Of a stretch of 64,000 nucleotides of DNA, positions 53,948 to 63,615 are shown piece by piece. This DNA is from Hyphomicrobiales bacterium (GTDB taxonomy: Bacteria > Pseudomonadota > Alphaproteobacteria > Rhizobiales > Rhizobiaceae), in NCBI GenBank assembly GCA_900472575.1, contig UCIV01000021.1:62001-126000 (forward strand), given 5' to 3'. Under the pieces are notes generated by a model, which worked only from the letters and a program-made list of their open reading frames with translations, was not told where the DNA came from and searched no databases. Within the stretch, counting starts at the first letter, position 1; the number at the start of each line of letters is the position of its first letter. A program made the translations under genes and the position numbers.

Positions 53948-54751
53948 ATGGACAAGCTCTGGCAGGACGTGTCCGAACGTGCTGCCGACGACCCGGCATT
54001 TGTCATCGACGTTGCCGGATTCGAAGGTCCGCTCGATCTTCTCCTGCATCTCGCCCGTAGCCAGAAGGTGGATCTCTCCCGCATCTCCGTGCTCGCGCTT
54101 GCAGAACAATATCTTCTCTTCGTCGATAGCGCGCGGCGCGTGCGCATAGAGCTCGCCGCCGACTATCTGGTGATGGCAGCCTGGCTTGCCTACCTGAAAT
54201 CACGCCTGCTCATTCCTCAGCAGGTCAAGGGTGATGATGGCCCGACCGGCGAAGAGATGGCGGCGACACTTGCCTTTCGTTTGCGGCGCCTGGAGGCAAT
54301 GCGGGAAGCGGCAAGCCAGCTTGTCAATCGCAACCGGCTGGAACGTGATGTCTTTGCCCGTGGCGCGCCGGAACATATTCCGCATCGCGTTCAATCCGCC
54401 TACGATGCGAGCCTCTACGATCTCTTGTCAGCCTACGCCAACCTTCGGCAGCGCACGGCGATCACCCAGGTCACGATCGAGAGGCGTAAGGTCTGGTCGC
54501 TGGTGGATGCGCGTGAGTTGCTGACGCGCATGCTGGGCGAGATCGCTGACTGGACGGCATTGCAGACCTATCTGCTTCCCTATCTGCCGCCGGAGGATCG
54601 GGTGACGGCAACGGCAAGCGCATTCGCCGCGTCTCTGGAACTCGTGCGTGAGGGCAAGCTGGAGATCCGCCAGGACGGCGCCTTCCAGCCGATTTATCTT
54701 CGTGGTGGCAACCGGCAGCGATCCGCCCAGTTGCCTGGAGGCGGCGAATGA
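53948..54751 (+). CDS. scpA: Segregation and condensation protein A
   Basis: The 267-residue kleisin subunit of the SMC-ScpAB condensin shows F-E-G-P-L-D-L-L-L-H-L-A-R-S-Q-K-V-D near 22-39 and E-E-M-A-A-T-L-A-F-R-L near 104-114. The ATG at 53948 was used; a TTG at 53915 has a well-spaced GAGGTG site and would add 11 residues, so it is a real alternative. The stop overlaps the scpB start by four bases (ATGA), so translation is coupled. Confidence 0.93.
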   Translation: MDKLWQDVSERAADDPAFVIDVAGFEGPLDLLLHLARSQKVDLSRISVLALAEQYLLFVDSARRVRIELAADYLVMAAWLAYLKSRLLIPQQVKGDDGPTGEEMAATLAFRLRRLEAMREAASQLVNRNRLERDVFARGAPEHIPHRVQSAYDASLYDLLSAYANLRQRTAITQVTIERRKVWSLVDARELLTRMLGEIADWTALQTYLLPYLPPEDRVTATASAFAASLELVREGKLEIRQDGAFQPIYLRGGNRQRSAQLPGGGE

Positions 54752-55476
54752 CGTCCGGAACCGACGGAATCGAAACCTTTTCGAACACTGGTCACGATGT
54801 GGATGACGGTCATAGCGGGGGATTTTCGGACCTCGAAGCCGAGCGCATCGCCGAGGCACTGATCTTTGCCTCGGCCGAGCCTGTTCCTGAGCGATTTCTA
54901 GTCGACAGACTGCCGCGCGGAACGGATATCCCGGCGCTTTTGGGCCGACTTGCAGAAAACTATGCCGGCCGGGGCGTCAATCTTGTCCGCATGGCAGATT
55001 GCTGGGCCTTCCGCACGGCTCCCGATCTTTCCTTCGTTATCCGCAAGGATGATAACGAGGTCAGAAAGCTGTCGCGTGCAGCGCTCGAAGTGCTGGCGAT
55101 TATAGCCTATCATCAGCCTGTCACCCGCGCGGAGATCGAGGATATCCGTGGCGTTCAAACCTCCAAAGGTACGCTGGACGTGCTGATGGAGGCCGGTTGG
55201 GTTCGTTTTCGCGGTCGCAGGCGATCGCCCGGTCGCCCGGTCACGCTCGGGACTACAACGGATTTTCTCGATCATTTCGGTATCGAGGAACTGCGTGATC
55301 TGCCTGGACTGGAAGAGTTGAAGGGTGCCGGCCTGTTAAGCGGCCGTATACCGCCGGGGTTCCATATTCCCATGCCGGGTGCGGATACTGATCTGTCGGA
55401 TGAAGAAGATCCAATCACTCAGCTTGATCTTGAGGAACTTGGTCTGCTGAGCCCTGGGGGGGCTTCGGACGATTAG
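54748..55476 (+). CDS. scpB: Segregation and condensation protein B
   Basis: This 242-residue partner of ScpA holds the two winged helices typical of ScpB: E-A-L-I-F-A-S-A-E-P-V near 35-45, S-R-A-A-L-E-V-L-A-I-I-A-Y-H-Q-P-V-T-R near 108-126 and G-R-P-V-T-L-G-T-T near 160-168. The N-terminal 28 residues and the acidic tail are variable. It overlaps scpA by four bases. Confidence 0.94.
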   Translation: MTSGTDGIETFSNTGHDVDDGHSGGFSDLEAERIAEALIFASAEPVPERFLVDRLPRGTDIPALLGRLAENYAGRGVNLVRMADCWAFRTAPDLSFVIRKDDNEVRKLSRAALEVLAIIAYHQPVTRAEIEDIRGVQTSKGTLDVLMEAGWVRFRGRRRSPGRPVTLGTTTDFLDHFGIEELRDLPGLEELKGAGLLSGRIPPGFHIPMPGADTDLSDEEDPITQLDLEELGLLSPGGASDD

Positions 55477-55630
55477 TTTTCGCAATTTATCGCAGAGCGT
55501 GTATCGGCGGCCAATGATCTCGCATGGCGCTAACGAGCGCGTGATTAGCGATGTATCATGCAAATTTGCTGTTTGAAAAAGCGCCACAAAGCGCTTACAT
55601 CGAAGACTAATTCGAATTGGAGTTGGACTA

Positions 55631-55843
55631 ATGGGTTCTTTCAGTGTGTGGCATTGGTTGATCGTTCTGGTCATCGTGCTCGTCTTGTTCGGGCGTGGTA
55701 AGATTCCGGAGCTGATGGGCGACGTCGCAAAGGGTATCAAGAGCTTCAAGAAGGGCATGACCGACGAGGACGCCCCGGAAACGACCACTGCGAAGACCGT
55801 CGACCACAAGGCTGACGAGGCGAAGGAAACCACCCGGTCCTAG
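55631..55843 (+). CDS. tatA: Sec-independent translocase protein TatA
   Basis: This 70-residue protein has a short periplasmic start, a single membrane helix ([14 protein letters not shown], 6-19), the F-G hinge followed by an amphipathic helix ([15 protein letters not shown]), and a charged tail. It forms the pore of the twin-arginine export system. The gene is first of tatABC. Confidence 0.95.
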   Translation: MGSFSVWHWLIVLVIVLVLFGRGKIPELMGDVAKGIKSFKKGMTDEDAPETTTAKTVDHKADEAKETTRS

Positions 55844-55876
55844 TGGAACGGGTAGGGGCTTCAGGAGCTTCGTTGC

Positions 55877-56710
55877 ATGTTTGATATCGGTTGGACCGAA
55901 CTGCTCGTCATTGCGGTCGTACTTATTGTTGTGGTCGGTCCGAAGGATCTGCCACCCATGATCCGCGCATTTGGTAAAATGACAGCCAACTTCCGCAAGA
56001 TGGCTGGTGATTTTCGCACGCAGTTCGATGAAGCCTTGCGTGAAGCGGATATGGATGACGTCCGCAAAACCATATCGGATGCGCAAAAGCTTAATCCGAC
56101 AAATGCCCTGCGTGATGCTATCAATCCGCTGAGGCAGATGGGGCAGGATATCAAGTCGGACCTGCAGAAGGCGACGCAGATTCCTAGTCCTCTCGCCGAA
56201 AACACGACCGAACTTTCATCGACAGATGCTGAGGCGCAGCAGTCGATCGAAGGAGCCGAGCCGATTTCTGCTGCTCCTGAAGTTCCGGCAAGCGTCGAGC
56301 CGGCAGCCGCTGCAACAGCTGCTCCTACAGCTGTAGCCGCAAATACGGTGTCAGCCCCGGTAACGCCGGTACCCGTTGTTGCCGATGCGAAAAACCTCGC
56401 TCAAGCTGCGCCTGTGGCTGCGACGCCGGCCAAGGTAGAGGCTGCCGTTGCAAAACCTCGTGCACCCCGCACGTCCGTGGTGAAGGCCGGCGAAGAAGCC
56501 AAGGTGCGCAGCAAGTCTTCCAAGACTTCCGCGGGTTCCAGCAAGACGATTGCAGAAATCGCGCCTGTGGTTGAAAAGCCCAAGCGGGCCAAGGCCGCGC
56601 CGAAGAAGACTGTCGAAACCGCATCCGTTGCCGTTGAGGCACCGGTTACCAAGGCGCCCGCCCGCAAGCGCACGCCCAAAAAGACTGACACTCCGAAGGA
56701 CGAAGCATGA
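55877..56710 (+). CDS. tatB: Sec-independent translocase protein TatB
   Basis: This 277-residue protein begins with M-F-D-I-G-W-T-E-L-L-V-I-A-V-V-L and the G-P-K-D-L-P-P-M hinge of TatB, then an amphipathic helix to about 80. The remainder (90-277) is an alanine-, proline- and lysine-rich tail, longer than in enteric bacteria and typical of rhizobia. It joins TatC to recognise twin-arginine signals. Its stop overlaps the tatC start by four bases. Confidence 0.95.
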   Translation: MFDIGWTELLVIAVVLIVVVGPKDLPPMIRAFGKMTANFRKMAGDFRTQFDEALREADMDDVRKTISDAQKLNPTNALRDAINPLRQMGQDIKSDLQKATQIPSPLAENTTELSSTDAEAQQSIEGAEPISAAPEVPASVEPAAAATAAPTAVAANTVSAPVTPVPVVADAKNLAQAAPVAATPAKVEAAVAKPRAPRTSVVKAGEEAKVRSKSSKTSAGSSKTIAEIAPVVEKPKRAKAAPKKTVETASVAVEAPVTKAPARKRTPKKTDTPKDEA

Positions 56711-57528
56711 GCGACTACGAGGACAAGCCGCAGCCGCTTATCGAACACCTGATGGAGTTGCGCACTCGACTGATGTGGTCGATCGGCGCCTTCTTCATCG
56801 CTTTCGTCGTCTGCTTCTTCTTTGCCAAGCAGTTGTTCAACCTGCTCGTTATTCCCTACAAATGGGCTGTGGTTTGGGCGGGGCTGGATATCGCCAAGTC
56901 CGAACTGATCTACACCGCCCCACAGGAATTCTTCTTCACCCAGGTGAAGGTCGCGATGTTCGGTGCATTGGTGATCGCTTTTCCGGTGATCGCGTCACAG
57001 ATCTACAAATTTGTCGCGCCTGGGCTTTACAAGAACGAGCGATCTGCATTCCTGCCGTTCCTGATCGCATCCCCGATCCTGTTTCTTCTGGGCGGCGCGC
57101 TGGTCTACTTCTTCTTCACGCCAATGGTGATGTGGTTCTTCCTTGCGATGCAGCAGGCGCCGACCGAAGGTGAAGTCGGTATTTCTCTGCTGCCGCGCGT
57201 GTCGGAATATCTGAGCCTGATCATGACGCTGGTCCTGTCCTTCGGTCTGGTCTTCCAGCTGCCGGTCGTCACCACGCTGCTCGCCCGCGTCGGTCTGCTG
57301 ACAAGCGACTGGCTGAAGGAAAAGCGCAAGTATGCGATCGTCATCGCGTTCATTGCCGCAGCAATCCTGACGCCGCCGGATCCGATGTCTCAGATCGGTC
57401 TTGCTATACCGACCATCCTTCTCTACGAGATTTCCATCTATGCCGCGCGACTCGTCGAGCGCAAACGCAGTGAAGATTCTGAAACTGCAGAATCTTCCTC
57501 GGAAGTCGCCGAGACCGATAAGGCTTGA
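56707..57528 (+). CDS. tatC: Sec-independent translocase protein TatC
   Basis: This 273-residue protein has six membrane helices and the L-I-E-H-L-M-E-L-R-T-R-L start (10-21) that defines TatC. The F-F-F-T-P-M-V region and L-L-P-R-V-S-E-Y are also conserved. It is the receptor for twin-arginine signal peptides, such as that of CpdB in this window. It overlaps tatB by four bases, and serS follows after 50 bases. Confidence 0.96.
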   Translation: MSDYEDKPQPLIEHLMELRTRLMWSIGAFFIAFVVCFFFAKQLFNLLVIPYKWAVVWAGLDIAKSELIYTAPQEFFFTQVKVAMFGALVIAFPVIASQIYKFVAPGLYKNERSAFLPFLIASPILFLLGGALVYFFFTPMVMWFFLAMQQAPTEGEVGISLLPRVSEYLSLIMTLVLSFGLVFQLPVVTTLLARVGLLTSDWLKEKRKYAIVIAFIAAAILTPPDPMSQIGLAIPTILLYEISIYAARLVERKRSEDSETAESSSEVAETDKA

Positions 57529-57578
57529 GGATTTTCCTGGCCTGATGCGCGCGGCGTCTCGCGTTGAAGGCTAGGATT

Positions 57579-58859
57579 ATGCTTGATATCAAATGGATTC
57601 GTGAAAACGAACAGGCTCTTGATGAGGCGCTCGCCAAGCGTGGCGCCGGGCCGATGGCCGCTGAACTCGTGGCGATGGATGAACGTCGCCGCAGTATAAT
57701 CCAGAAGCTTCAGGACATGCAGTCCCGCCGCAACGCTGCCTCCAAGGAGATCGGCGCTGCCATGGCGCAGAAGAACCTTGAACTGGCGGACAAGCTCAAG
57801 GCAGAAGTCGCCGAGATCAAGGAAACCATGCCCGCCGCGGAGCAGCAAGAGCGCGAGGCAATTGCTGCGCTTGATGACGCGCTGTCGCGTCTTCCCAACA
57901 TCCCGCTCGATGACGTGCCGGTCGGCAAGGACGAACACGACAATATCGTGAAACGCGTCGTTGGTGAAAAGCCGCGCTGGAACCATCCGGCGAAGGAGCA
58001 TTTCGATATCGGTGAAGCGCTTGGCTACATGGATTTCGATCGCGCCTCGAAGCTGTCGGGTGCACGCTTCACGGTTCTGACCAGCCAGCTCGCCCGTCTT
58101 GAGCGGGCGCTTGGCCAGTTCATGCTCGACATGCACACCATGGAGCACGGTTATACGGAAGTCTCCTCACCGCTGATGGTGAAGGCCGAGGCCATGTATG
58201 GCACCGGCCAGTTGCCGAAGTTCGAGGAAGATTTGTTCAAGACGACCGACGGCCGTTACCTTATTCCGACGGCCGAAGTGACGCTGACTAATCTCGTTTC
58301 GGCCGAAACGCTTGAGCAGGAAAAACTGCCGCTGCGCTTTACCGCGCTGACGCCGTCCTTCCGTTCGGAAGCAGGTTCTGCCGGCCGTGATACGCGCGGC
58401 ATGCTGCGCCAGCACCAGTTCTGGAAATGCGAACTGGTTTCCATCACCGATGCGGAAAGCGCGATCGCTGAACACGAGCGCATGACGGAATGCGCCGAGA
58501 ATGTTCTGAAGCGTCTGGGCCTGCATTTCCGCACCATGACGCTTTGCACCGGCGATATGGGCTTTGGCGCTCGCAAGACCTACGACATCGAGGTCTGGTT
58601 GCCGGGACAGGACACCTATCGCGAAATTTCGTCCTGCTCGGTCTGCGGCGATTTTCAAGGCCGTCGCATGAACGCGCGCTATCGCGTCAAGGACGAGAAG
58701 GCGCTTCGTTTCGTTCATACGCTGAATGGTTCGGGTACTGCCGTCGGTCGCTGCCTGATCGCGGTTCTGGAAAATTACCTGAACGAAGACGGTTCCGTCA
58801 CAATTCCTGATGCGCTTCTGCCTTACATGGGCGGCCTGACCAAGATCGAGAAGGCATAA
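57579..58859 (+). CDS. serS: Seryl-tRNA synthetase
   Basis: This 426-residue class II synthetase has an N-terminal antiparallel coiled-coil arm (about 30-100) that binds tRNA-Ser, motif 2 [14 protein letters not shown] near 265-278, and motif 3 G-S-G-T-A-V-G-R near 386-393. The ATG at 57579 (M-L-D-I-K-W-I-R) was preferred to a TTG at 57564. It precedes surE by 12 bases. Confidence 0.96.
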   Translation: MLDIKWIRENEQALDEALAKRGAGPMAAELVAMDERRRSIIQKLQDMQSRRNAASKEIGAAMAQKNLELADKLKAEVAEIKETMPAAEQQEREAIAALDDALSRLPNIPLDDVPVGKDEHDNIVKRVVGEKPRWNHPAKEHFDIGEALGYMDFDRASKLSGARFTVLTSQLARLERALGQFMLDMHTMEHGYTEVSSPLMVKAEAMYGTGQLPKFEEDLFKTTDGRYLIPTAEVTLTNLVSAETLEQEKLPLRFTALTPSFRSEAGSAGRDTRGMLRQHQFWKCELVSITDAESAIAEHERMTECAENVLKRLGLHFRTMTLCTGDMGFGARKTYDIEVWLPGQDTYREISSCSVCGDFQGRRMNARYRVKDEKALRFVHTLNGSGTAVGRCLIAVLENYLNEDGSVTIPDALLPYMGGLTKIEKA

Positions 58860-58871
58860 GGATATATCACG

Positions 58872-59642
58872 ATGCGCATTCTGCTCACCAACGATGACGG
58901 TATCCACGCAGAAGGTCTTGGCGTCCTGGAACGGATTGCACGGACGATTTCTGACGATGTCTGGGTCGTTGCGCCGGAGACGGACCAGAGCGGTCTTGCG
59001 CATTCGCTGACCCTGTCCGAGCCGCTTCGGCTGAGGAAGATCGACGACCAGCGTTATGCACTGCGCGGCACGCCGACAGATTGCGTCATCATGGCCATCA
59101 GCGAGATCATGGGCGGCAAACCCGATCTCGTCCTATCGGGCATAAACGACGGCGGCAATATGGCCGACGACATCACCTATTCCGGCACGGTCGCTGGTGC
59201 GATCGAGGGAACGCTTCAGGGCGTGCGCTCGATCGCGATAAGCCAGGCTGCGCGTAAGGAAAATGGCCGTTTCACGCCATGGGAAGTTGCCGAATCATAC
59301 GCTGCCGATCTTCTTCGCAAGTTGATAGAGGTCGAGCTTCCTGACGGAACTTTCCTCAATGTGAACTTCCCGCATTGTGCGCCGGAGGAAGTGAAGGGCG
59401 TAGAGGTCACTTCACAAGGAAAGCTCGATTTCGGCCTGATGATAGATGCGCGAGAGGATGGTCGCGGCCGACCCTATTACTGGCTGAAATTTTCGGAGCG
59501 GAAAGGAAATTTCCGTGACGGCACGGATATCCAGGCGCTTAAGGAAAACAAGATTTCCGTAACGCCGCTTAAGCTGGACCTGACCGATTATTCGGTTCAG
59601 GATCGCTTGGCATCCGCGCTGGGAGCAGGAGTTGCCGGTTGA
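58872..59642 (+). CDS. surE: 5'-Nucleotidase SurE
   Basis: The 256-residue metal-dependent phosphatase acts on nucleoside 5'- and 3'-monophosphates. It opens [15 protein letters not shown], which holds the metal aspartates, and has G-T-P-T-D-C-V near 62-68 and S-G-I-N-D-G-G-N near 90-97. It is in the conserved serS-surE-pcm order and is coupled to pcm by a short overlap if the TTG start of pcm is used. Confidence 0.95.
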   Translation: MRILLTNDDGIHAEGLGVLERIARTISDDVWVVAPETDQSGLAHSLTLSEPLRLRKIDDQRYALRGTPTDCVIMAISEIMGGKPDLVLSGINDGGNMADDITYSGTVAGAIEGTLQGVRSIAISQAARKENGRFTPWEVAESYAADLLRKLIEVELPDGTFLNVNFPHCAPEEVKGVEVTSQGKLDFGLMIDAREDGRGRPYYWLKFSERKGNFRDGTDIQALKENKISVTPLKLDLTDYSVQDRLASALGAGVAG

Positions 59643-60292
59643 AAACTGGGATGGTCGAAAAAGAAGGGTTTGCTGCACTCGTCCTGCGCCTGCGGGCCGA
59701 GGGCATCTCCGATCTGGATCTTCTGACAGCCGTGGAGCAGACACCTCGTTCCCAGTTCGTACCAGCTCCGCTGGCCGAGGAAGCCTATTCCAGCCGCACG
59801 ATCCCGATCGATTGCGGTGCCTTTATGGAAGGCGCCGACCTCGCTGTGCGCCTTCTGCATCGTCTGCAGGTAAAGCCTGGTCATCGTGTGCTCGAAATTG
59901 GCACAGGTAGTGGGTTTACCGCTGCGGTGATGGGCCGAATTGCCGAGCGCGTGACGACCGTCGAGCGTTACCGCACGCTGGTTACGGCAGCCAACGCCCG
60001 AATGGACGCACTGAGTCTTCGCAACGTCATCATTCGACAGGCGGACGGTAGCAACGGCCAGCCTGGTGAGGGAACTTTCGACCGCATTCTCGTGACTGCC
60101 GCATTTACCACTTTACCGCGGTTTTATGCCGAGCAGCTCACGCATGGCGGCTCCATGATCGCTCCGCTCATCCTTGATGACGAGACCTGCCTCATGACGC
60201 GTTTAACCAAGACCGGCAGCCGTTTCGAGCGTGAGGATCTGTTCCCGGCCCCCTATCTTCCGCTTGTTCCGCACGTGGCCGAAGCTCTTTGA
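59639..60292 (+). CDS. pcm: Protein-L-isoaspartate O-methyltransferase
   Basis: This 217-residue enzyme methylates isoaspartyl residues in damaged proteins. Motif I is [13 protein letters not shown] near 83-95, after P-R-S-Q-F-V-P and the active-site D-C-G-A-F-M segment. A TTG at 59639 is used because AGGAG (59627-59631) is spaced seven bases before it and it overlaps the surE stop; the ATG at 59651 would shorten it by four residues. The surE-pcm-LysM/M23 order is standard. Confidence 0.93.
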   Translation: MKTGMVEKEGFAALVLRLRAEGISDLDLLTAVEQTPRSQFVPAPLAEEAYSSRTIPIDCGAFMEGADLAVRLLHRLQVKPGHRVLEIGTGSGFTAAVMGRIAERVTTVERYRTLVTAANARMDALSLRNVIIRQADGSNGQPGEGTFDRILVTAAFTTLPRFYAEQLTHGGSMIAPLILDDETCLMTRLTKTGSRFEREDLFPAPYLPLVPHVAEAL

Positions 60293-60416
60293 GCTTGGTT
60301 GGCATGGTTAGCAATTTGACAAAATACCGACTTTTGGTGCGGCGCCTTAACCTGCCAGTAAGACTAACAGGTTTTAATGACTCTCATGATGGTGGCGTCA
60401 TGAGTAGGTCGAGTCA

Positions 60417-61958
60417 ATGCGTTTCAAGAGTTCATCCAAGTTCGGTACATCCGTTGTAAAGCTCGCAGCGGCAGCCTTGCTGGCCAGCGCTGCGACCGGT
60501 TGCAGTTCAGACGCTACGCGTTTTTCCGGTCTGTTCGACGGTACGGACAATATGACCACGGCATCCATTCCTCAGCGGCAGGGAGGTGGTGCATACGGTC
60601 AGGCTCCGGTTCCGCGTGGTGACGTGTCTTCGTCTCAGGGCATGCAGCCGCAGTACGGTTCGAATAACGTTGCTTCGTCTCCGTCTTATCCGCCTTCGGG
60701 TGGTTATTCGTCGCCGGCGCGCGTCGCTTCCGCGCCTTCGAGCGTTCAGCGTTCGGAGCTGTCTGCTCCAAGCAGTCTTCCTCCGGTGTCCGGATCCGAT
60801 TCTTCGACGCGCCAGCAGGCCATGGCTCAGCCATTTCCGCAGCAGTCCAACACGGCTCCGGTTCGTGGTGCAGACAACCTGACAACCGGCACGGTCAAGC
60901 CGATGTCCGGCTGGTCAACGGTCAATGCGCCGCGTGTCACGCTGAAGCCAGGCGAGTCGGCCAAGATATTGGCAAACCGTTATGGCGTTCCTGAAAAGGA
61001 AATCCTGAGGGCAAATGGCGGTACGCTCGCAGCCGGCCAGTCGGTCGTAATTCCGACCTTTGGTCCTGCGCGCAATACTGCCAAGACTGCCGCTGGCGAT
61101 ATCGATCTTCAGAACAATGCACCTGCGCCGGAAAACCAGTCCGAGCAGAAGCTCGCTGTTCTGCCGTCGCGTGACAAGTCGCTGGCGGAGCCGGGCAAGA
61201 TCACGCCTCCCGGCGGCAAGCCGCTTGGCGGCACATACACCGTCAAGCCGGGCGACACGTTGACCAAGATTGCCCGTGAAACCGGCACGTCCGTCGATGC
61301 GCTGAAGGCAGCCAACGGTATGACCGATGGCACCGTTCGTATCGGCCAGACGTTAAAGGTTGCCAATGGCATGACCGACCCTGTTCGCACGGCCTCGGTT
61401 CCGCAGAAACCTGCCGAGCCTATGCAAGCAGCGCCGAAGGCTGCAGCTCCGCAGCAGCCGGCCGTCGCCAAGGTTGAGCCTGCCGTAGCAGCACCGTCCA
61501 AGCCTGCCGCTGCAGAAAATGCATCGCTCAGCGAAGTCGAAAAGAAAGCTGACGTTGCGTCTGTCGCCCCACAGTCCACGGGGATCGAGAAGTACCGCTG
61601 GCCGGTCAATGGCGCGGTCATTGCCGGCTACGGCTCCAACGTCAATGGCAGCCGCAATGACGGTATCGACATCTCGGTTCCGGAAGGCACGCCGATCAAG
61701 GCAGCCGAAAACGGTGTCGTTATCTATGCTGGCAATGGCCTGAAGCAACTCGGCAACACCGTGCTCGTACGTCACGACGACGGCAAGGTCACCGTTTACG
61801 GCCATGCCAGCGCGATCAACGTGACCCGTGGCCAGAAGGTTACCCGCGGCCAGACGCTTGCTTCTTCGGGTATGAGCGGCGACGCACAGCGTCCGCAGGT
61901 TCACTTCGAGGTCCGCAAGGACGCAACGCCGGTCAATCCGAATACCTACCTTGAATAA
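60417..61958 (+). CDS. LysM/M23 (NlpD-like) lipoprotein, likely non-catalytic
   Basis: The 513-residue lipoprotein has a signal peptide with lipobox A-S-A-A-T-G-C (cysteine 29), a long Pro/Ser-rich linker, two LysM domains (about 173-220 and 275-322) and a C-terminal M23 peptidase fold (about 395-510). The M23 metal motif H-x-G-x-D is N-D-G-I-D here and the H-x-H motif is Q-V-H-F, so two zinc ligands appear lost. That matches NlpD/EnvC-type activators of amidases rather than active peptidases. Septal wall splitting is the inferred role. It is last in the serS-surE-pcm block. Confidence 0.9.
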   Translation: MRFKSSSKFGTSVVKLAAAALLASAATGCSSDATRFSGLFDGTDNMTTASIPQRQGGGAYGQAPVPRGDVSSSQGMQPQYGSNNVASSPSYPPSGGYSSPARVASAPSSVQRSELSAPSSLPPVSGSDSSTRQQAMAQPFPQQSNTAPVRGADNLTTGTVKPMSGWSTVNAPRVTLKPGESAKILANRYGVPEKEILRANGGTLAAGQSVVIPTFGPARNTAKTAAGDIDLQNNAPAPENQSEQKLAVLPSRDKSLAEPGKITPPGGKPLGGTYTVKPGDTLTKIARETGTSVDALKAANGMTDGTVRIGQTLKVANGMTDPVRTASVPQKPAEPMQAAPKAAAPQQPAVAKVEPAVAAPSKPAAAENASLSEVEKKADVASVAPQSTGIEKYRWPVNGAVIAGYGSNVNGSRNDGIDISVPEGTPIKAAENGVVIYAGNGLKQLGNTVLVRHDDGKVTVYGHASAINVTRGQKVTRGQTLASSGMSGDAQRPQVHFEVRKDATPVNPNTYLE

Positions 61959-61983
61959 TGTAGTGCGTTTCAAGGGGACAACG

Positions 61984-62011
61984 AAAAAGCCCGGCTCTGC
62001 CGGGCTTTTTT
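61984..62011 (+). terminator. Terminator after the LysM/M23 gene
   Basis: AAAAAGCCCGG-CTCTG-CCGGGCTTTTTT, 25 bases past the stop, is nearly symmetric and could also act on the opposite strand for the convergent DUF815 gene. Confidence 0.9.
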
Positions 62012-62090
62012 GCGTTTTTCACTTGATCCAGTAGAAGCGGCAGCCGTTGTTGTTTCCGGAATTATGCCCTGGCGATCGAGTTTTGTGGCG

Positions 62091-62963
62091 TTATATGCGA
62101 TCCAGCGGCTTGCGCAGTCGGCCGGCGAGATCCTGAATGTACTGCCAGGCCACGCGACCCGAACGGCCTCCGCGTGTCGTTGCCCATTCCAGTGCTTCGG
62201 CGTGAAGTGTTTCTTGACCCAGGCCCAGGTTGAAATGTGCTGCGTATCCGTCGATCATTGCCAGATAATCGTCCTGGCTGCATTTGTGGAAACCGAGCCA
62301 CAGGCCGAAGCGATCAGAAAGCGAGACTTTTTCTTCCACGGCCTCGGACGGATTGATGGCCGTCGACTGCTCGTTCTCCATCATGTTGCGGGGCAGGAGA
62401 TGGCGACGGTTGGACGTTGCATAGAAAAGCACATTGTCCGGTCGCCCTTCTATGCCACCGTCGAGCGCGGCCTTGAGCGACTTGTAGGCGGTGTCGTCAT
62501 GATCGAAAGACAGGTCGTCGCAGAAAAGGATGACGCGCTGCTTCGATGATTTGAGAATGTCCAGAAGGCCGGGCAGTGAAGCGATGTCCTCGCGGTGAAC
62601 CTCAACGAGTTTGAGGGATGAGCCGGTTGCCACCCGCACATCTTCATGCACGGCCTTGACCAGCGACGATTTGCCCATGCCGCGCGCGCCCCATAGAAGC
62701 ACATTGTTTGCCGGATATCCTTCGGCGAAACGAAGCGTGTTTTCATGCAGGATATCGCGCACATGATCGACCCCGCGGATCAGCGTCAACGCGATACGGT
62801 TCGGCCGCGGCACTGGCTGGAGCTTCAGGTTGGATGGCACCCAGACGAAGCAATCGGCGGCATCCCAGTCGTTGACTGCGGGAGGCGGTCCCGCAAGACG
62901 TTCGACCGCATCGGCAAGGCGCCTTATTTCGGCAAGCACCTGTGCGTTAATGTCCTCGCTCAT
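62091..62963 (-). CDS. DUF815 AAA-type ATPase
   Basis: This 290-residue protein has a P-loop W-G-A-R-G-M-G-K-S-S near 92-101 and a Walker B R-V-I-L-F-C-D-D-L near 140-148, in a DUF815 (AAA+) architecture. The N-terminal 40 residues carry a helical A-E-I-R-R-L-A-D-A-V-E-R-L-A segment. Members are conserved but of unknown role. The ATG at 62963 has GGAAGG upstream; a longer frame to 63014 is less likely. The gene converges with the M23 lipoprotein gene and is divergent from yajC. Confidence 0.88.
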   Translation of the reverse strand: MSEDINAQVLAEIRRLADAVERLAGPPPAVNDWDAADCFVWVPSNLKLQPVPRPNRIALTLIRGVDHVRDILHENTLRFAEGYPANNVLLWGARGMGKSSLVKAVHEDVRVATGSSLKLVEVHREDIASLPGLLDILKSSKQRVILFCDDLSFDHDDTAYKSLKAALDGGIEGRPDNVLFYATSNRRHLLPRNMMENEQSTAINPSEAVEEKVSLSDRFGLWLGFHKCSQDDYLAMIDGYAAHFNLGLGQETLHAEALEWATTRGGRSGRVAWQYIQDLAGRLRKPLDRI

Positions 62964-63145
62964 GACGCTGCCCTTCCTTTTCCTGTGTTTCGGGCCGGGT
63001 AACACGCTCGTCATTGCATAGAAAGGCTTTGAGCCGTGGATTCGGTACGCAAATTGCCGCTTTCTGTTGCATTCCGGGCCATCGCAACTATATTCCGGCG
63101 GCTTGAACGGGGGCGGGGAGTCTCCGGTAGTTTTAGGAGTTCTCG

Positions 63146-63502
63146 ATGTTCATTACCGAAGCATTCGCCCAGGCGAGTGGCGCAGCAGCCCCCTCGGGCA
63201 CCGATTCCATCCTGCAGATGGTCATGCTGTTCGCACCCCTGATGGTGGTGTGGTATTTCTTTCTCATCCGTCCGCAGCGTGCCCAGGCCAAGAAGCGCAA
63301 GGAAACGCTTGATAACATTCGTCGTGGCGATCAGGTCGTTCTCGGTGGCGGTATCACGGGCAAGGTAAGCAAGGTCATCGACGACAACGAACTGGAAGTC
63401 GAAATCGCCGAAGGCGTCAAGATCCGCGCCCAGCGTGCCTATATCGCCGAAGTCAAGGTCAAGGGCGAACCGGTCAAGACCGAATCTGCTCCGACCAAGT
63501 AA
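63146..63502 (+). CDS. yajC: Preprotein translocase subunit YajC
   Basis: This 118-residue protein has one membrane helix (about 23-42, I-L-Q-M-V-M-L-F-A-P-L-M-V-V-W-Y-F-F), the conserved F-L-I-R-P-Q-R and D-N-I-R-R-G-D-Q-V-V-L-G-G-G segments and a beta-rich cytoplasmic domain. It accompanies SecDF in the Sec translocon. A secD/secF gene is not the next one in this window. Confidence 0.94.
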   Translation: MFITEAFAQASGAAAPSGTDSILQMVMLFAPLMVVWYFFLIRPQRAQAKKRKETLDNIRRGDQVVLGGGITGKVSKVIDDNELEVEIAEGVKIRAQRAYIAEVKVKGEPVKTESAPTK

Positions 63503-63542
63503 GCGGCACGATAACCGGCTTGCTCGAAAGTCGGCTACCTGA

Positions 63543-63589
63543 TTGCCCGGATCGTTTCTGTCTATATGACGGAGGCTTGATCCGGGCAA
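63543..63589. repeat. 11-bp inverted repeat in the yajC-Mth938 gap
   Basis: TTGCCCGGATC (63543-63553) and GATCCGGGCAA (63579-63589) are perfect complements around a 25-base spacer. No T run follows in either direction. It may be a leader structure for the next gene or a DNA-binding site. Confidence 0.6.
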
Positions 63590-63615
63590 AGTTGTTCTGG
63601 AAGGAAGCCGTGCCA

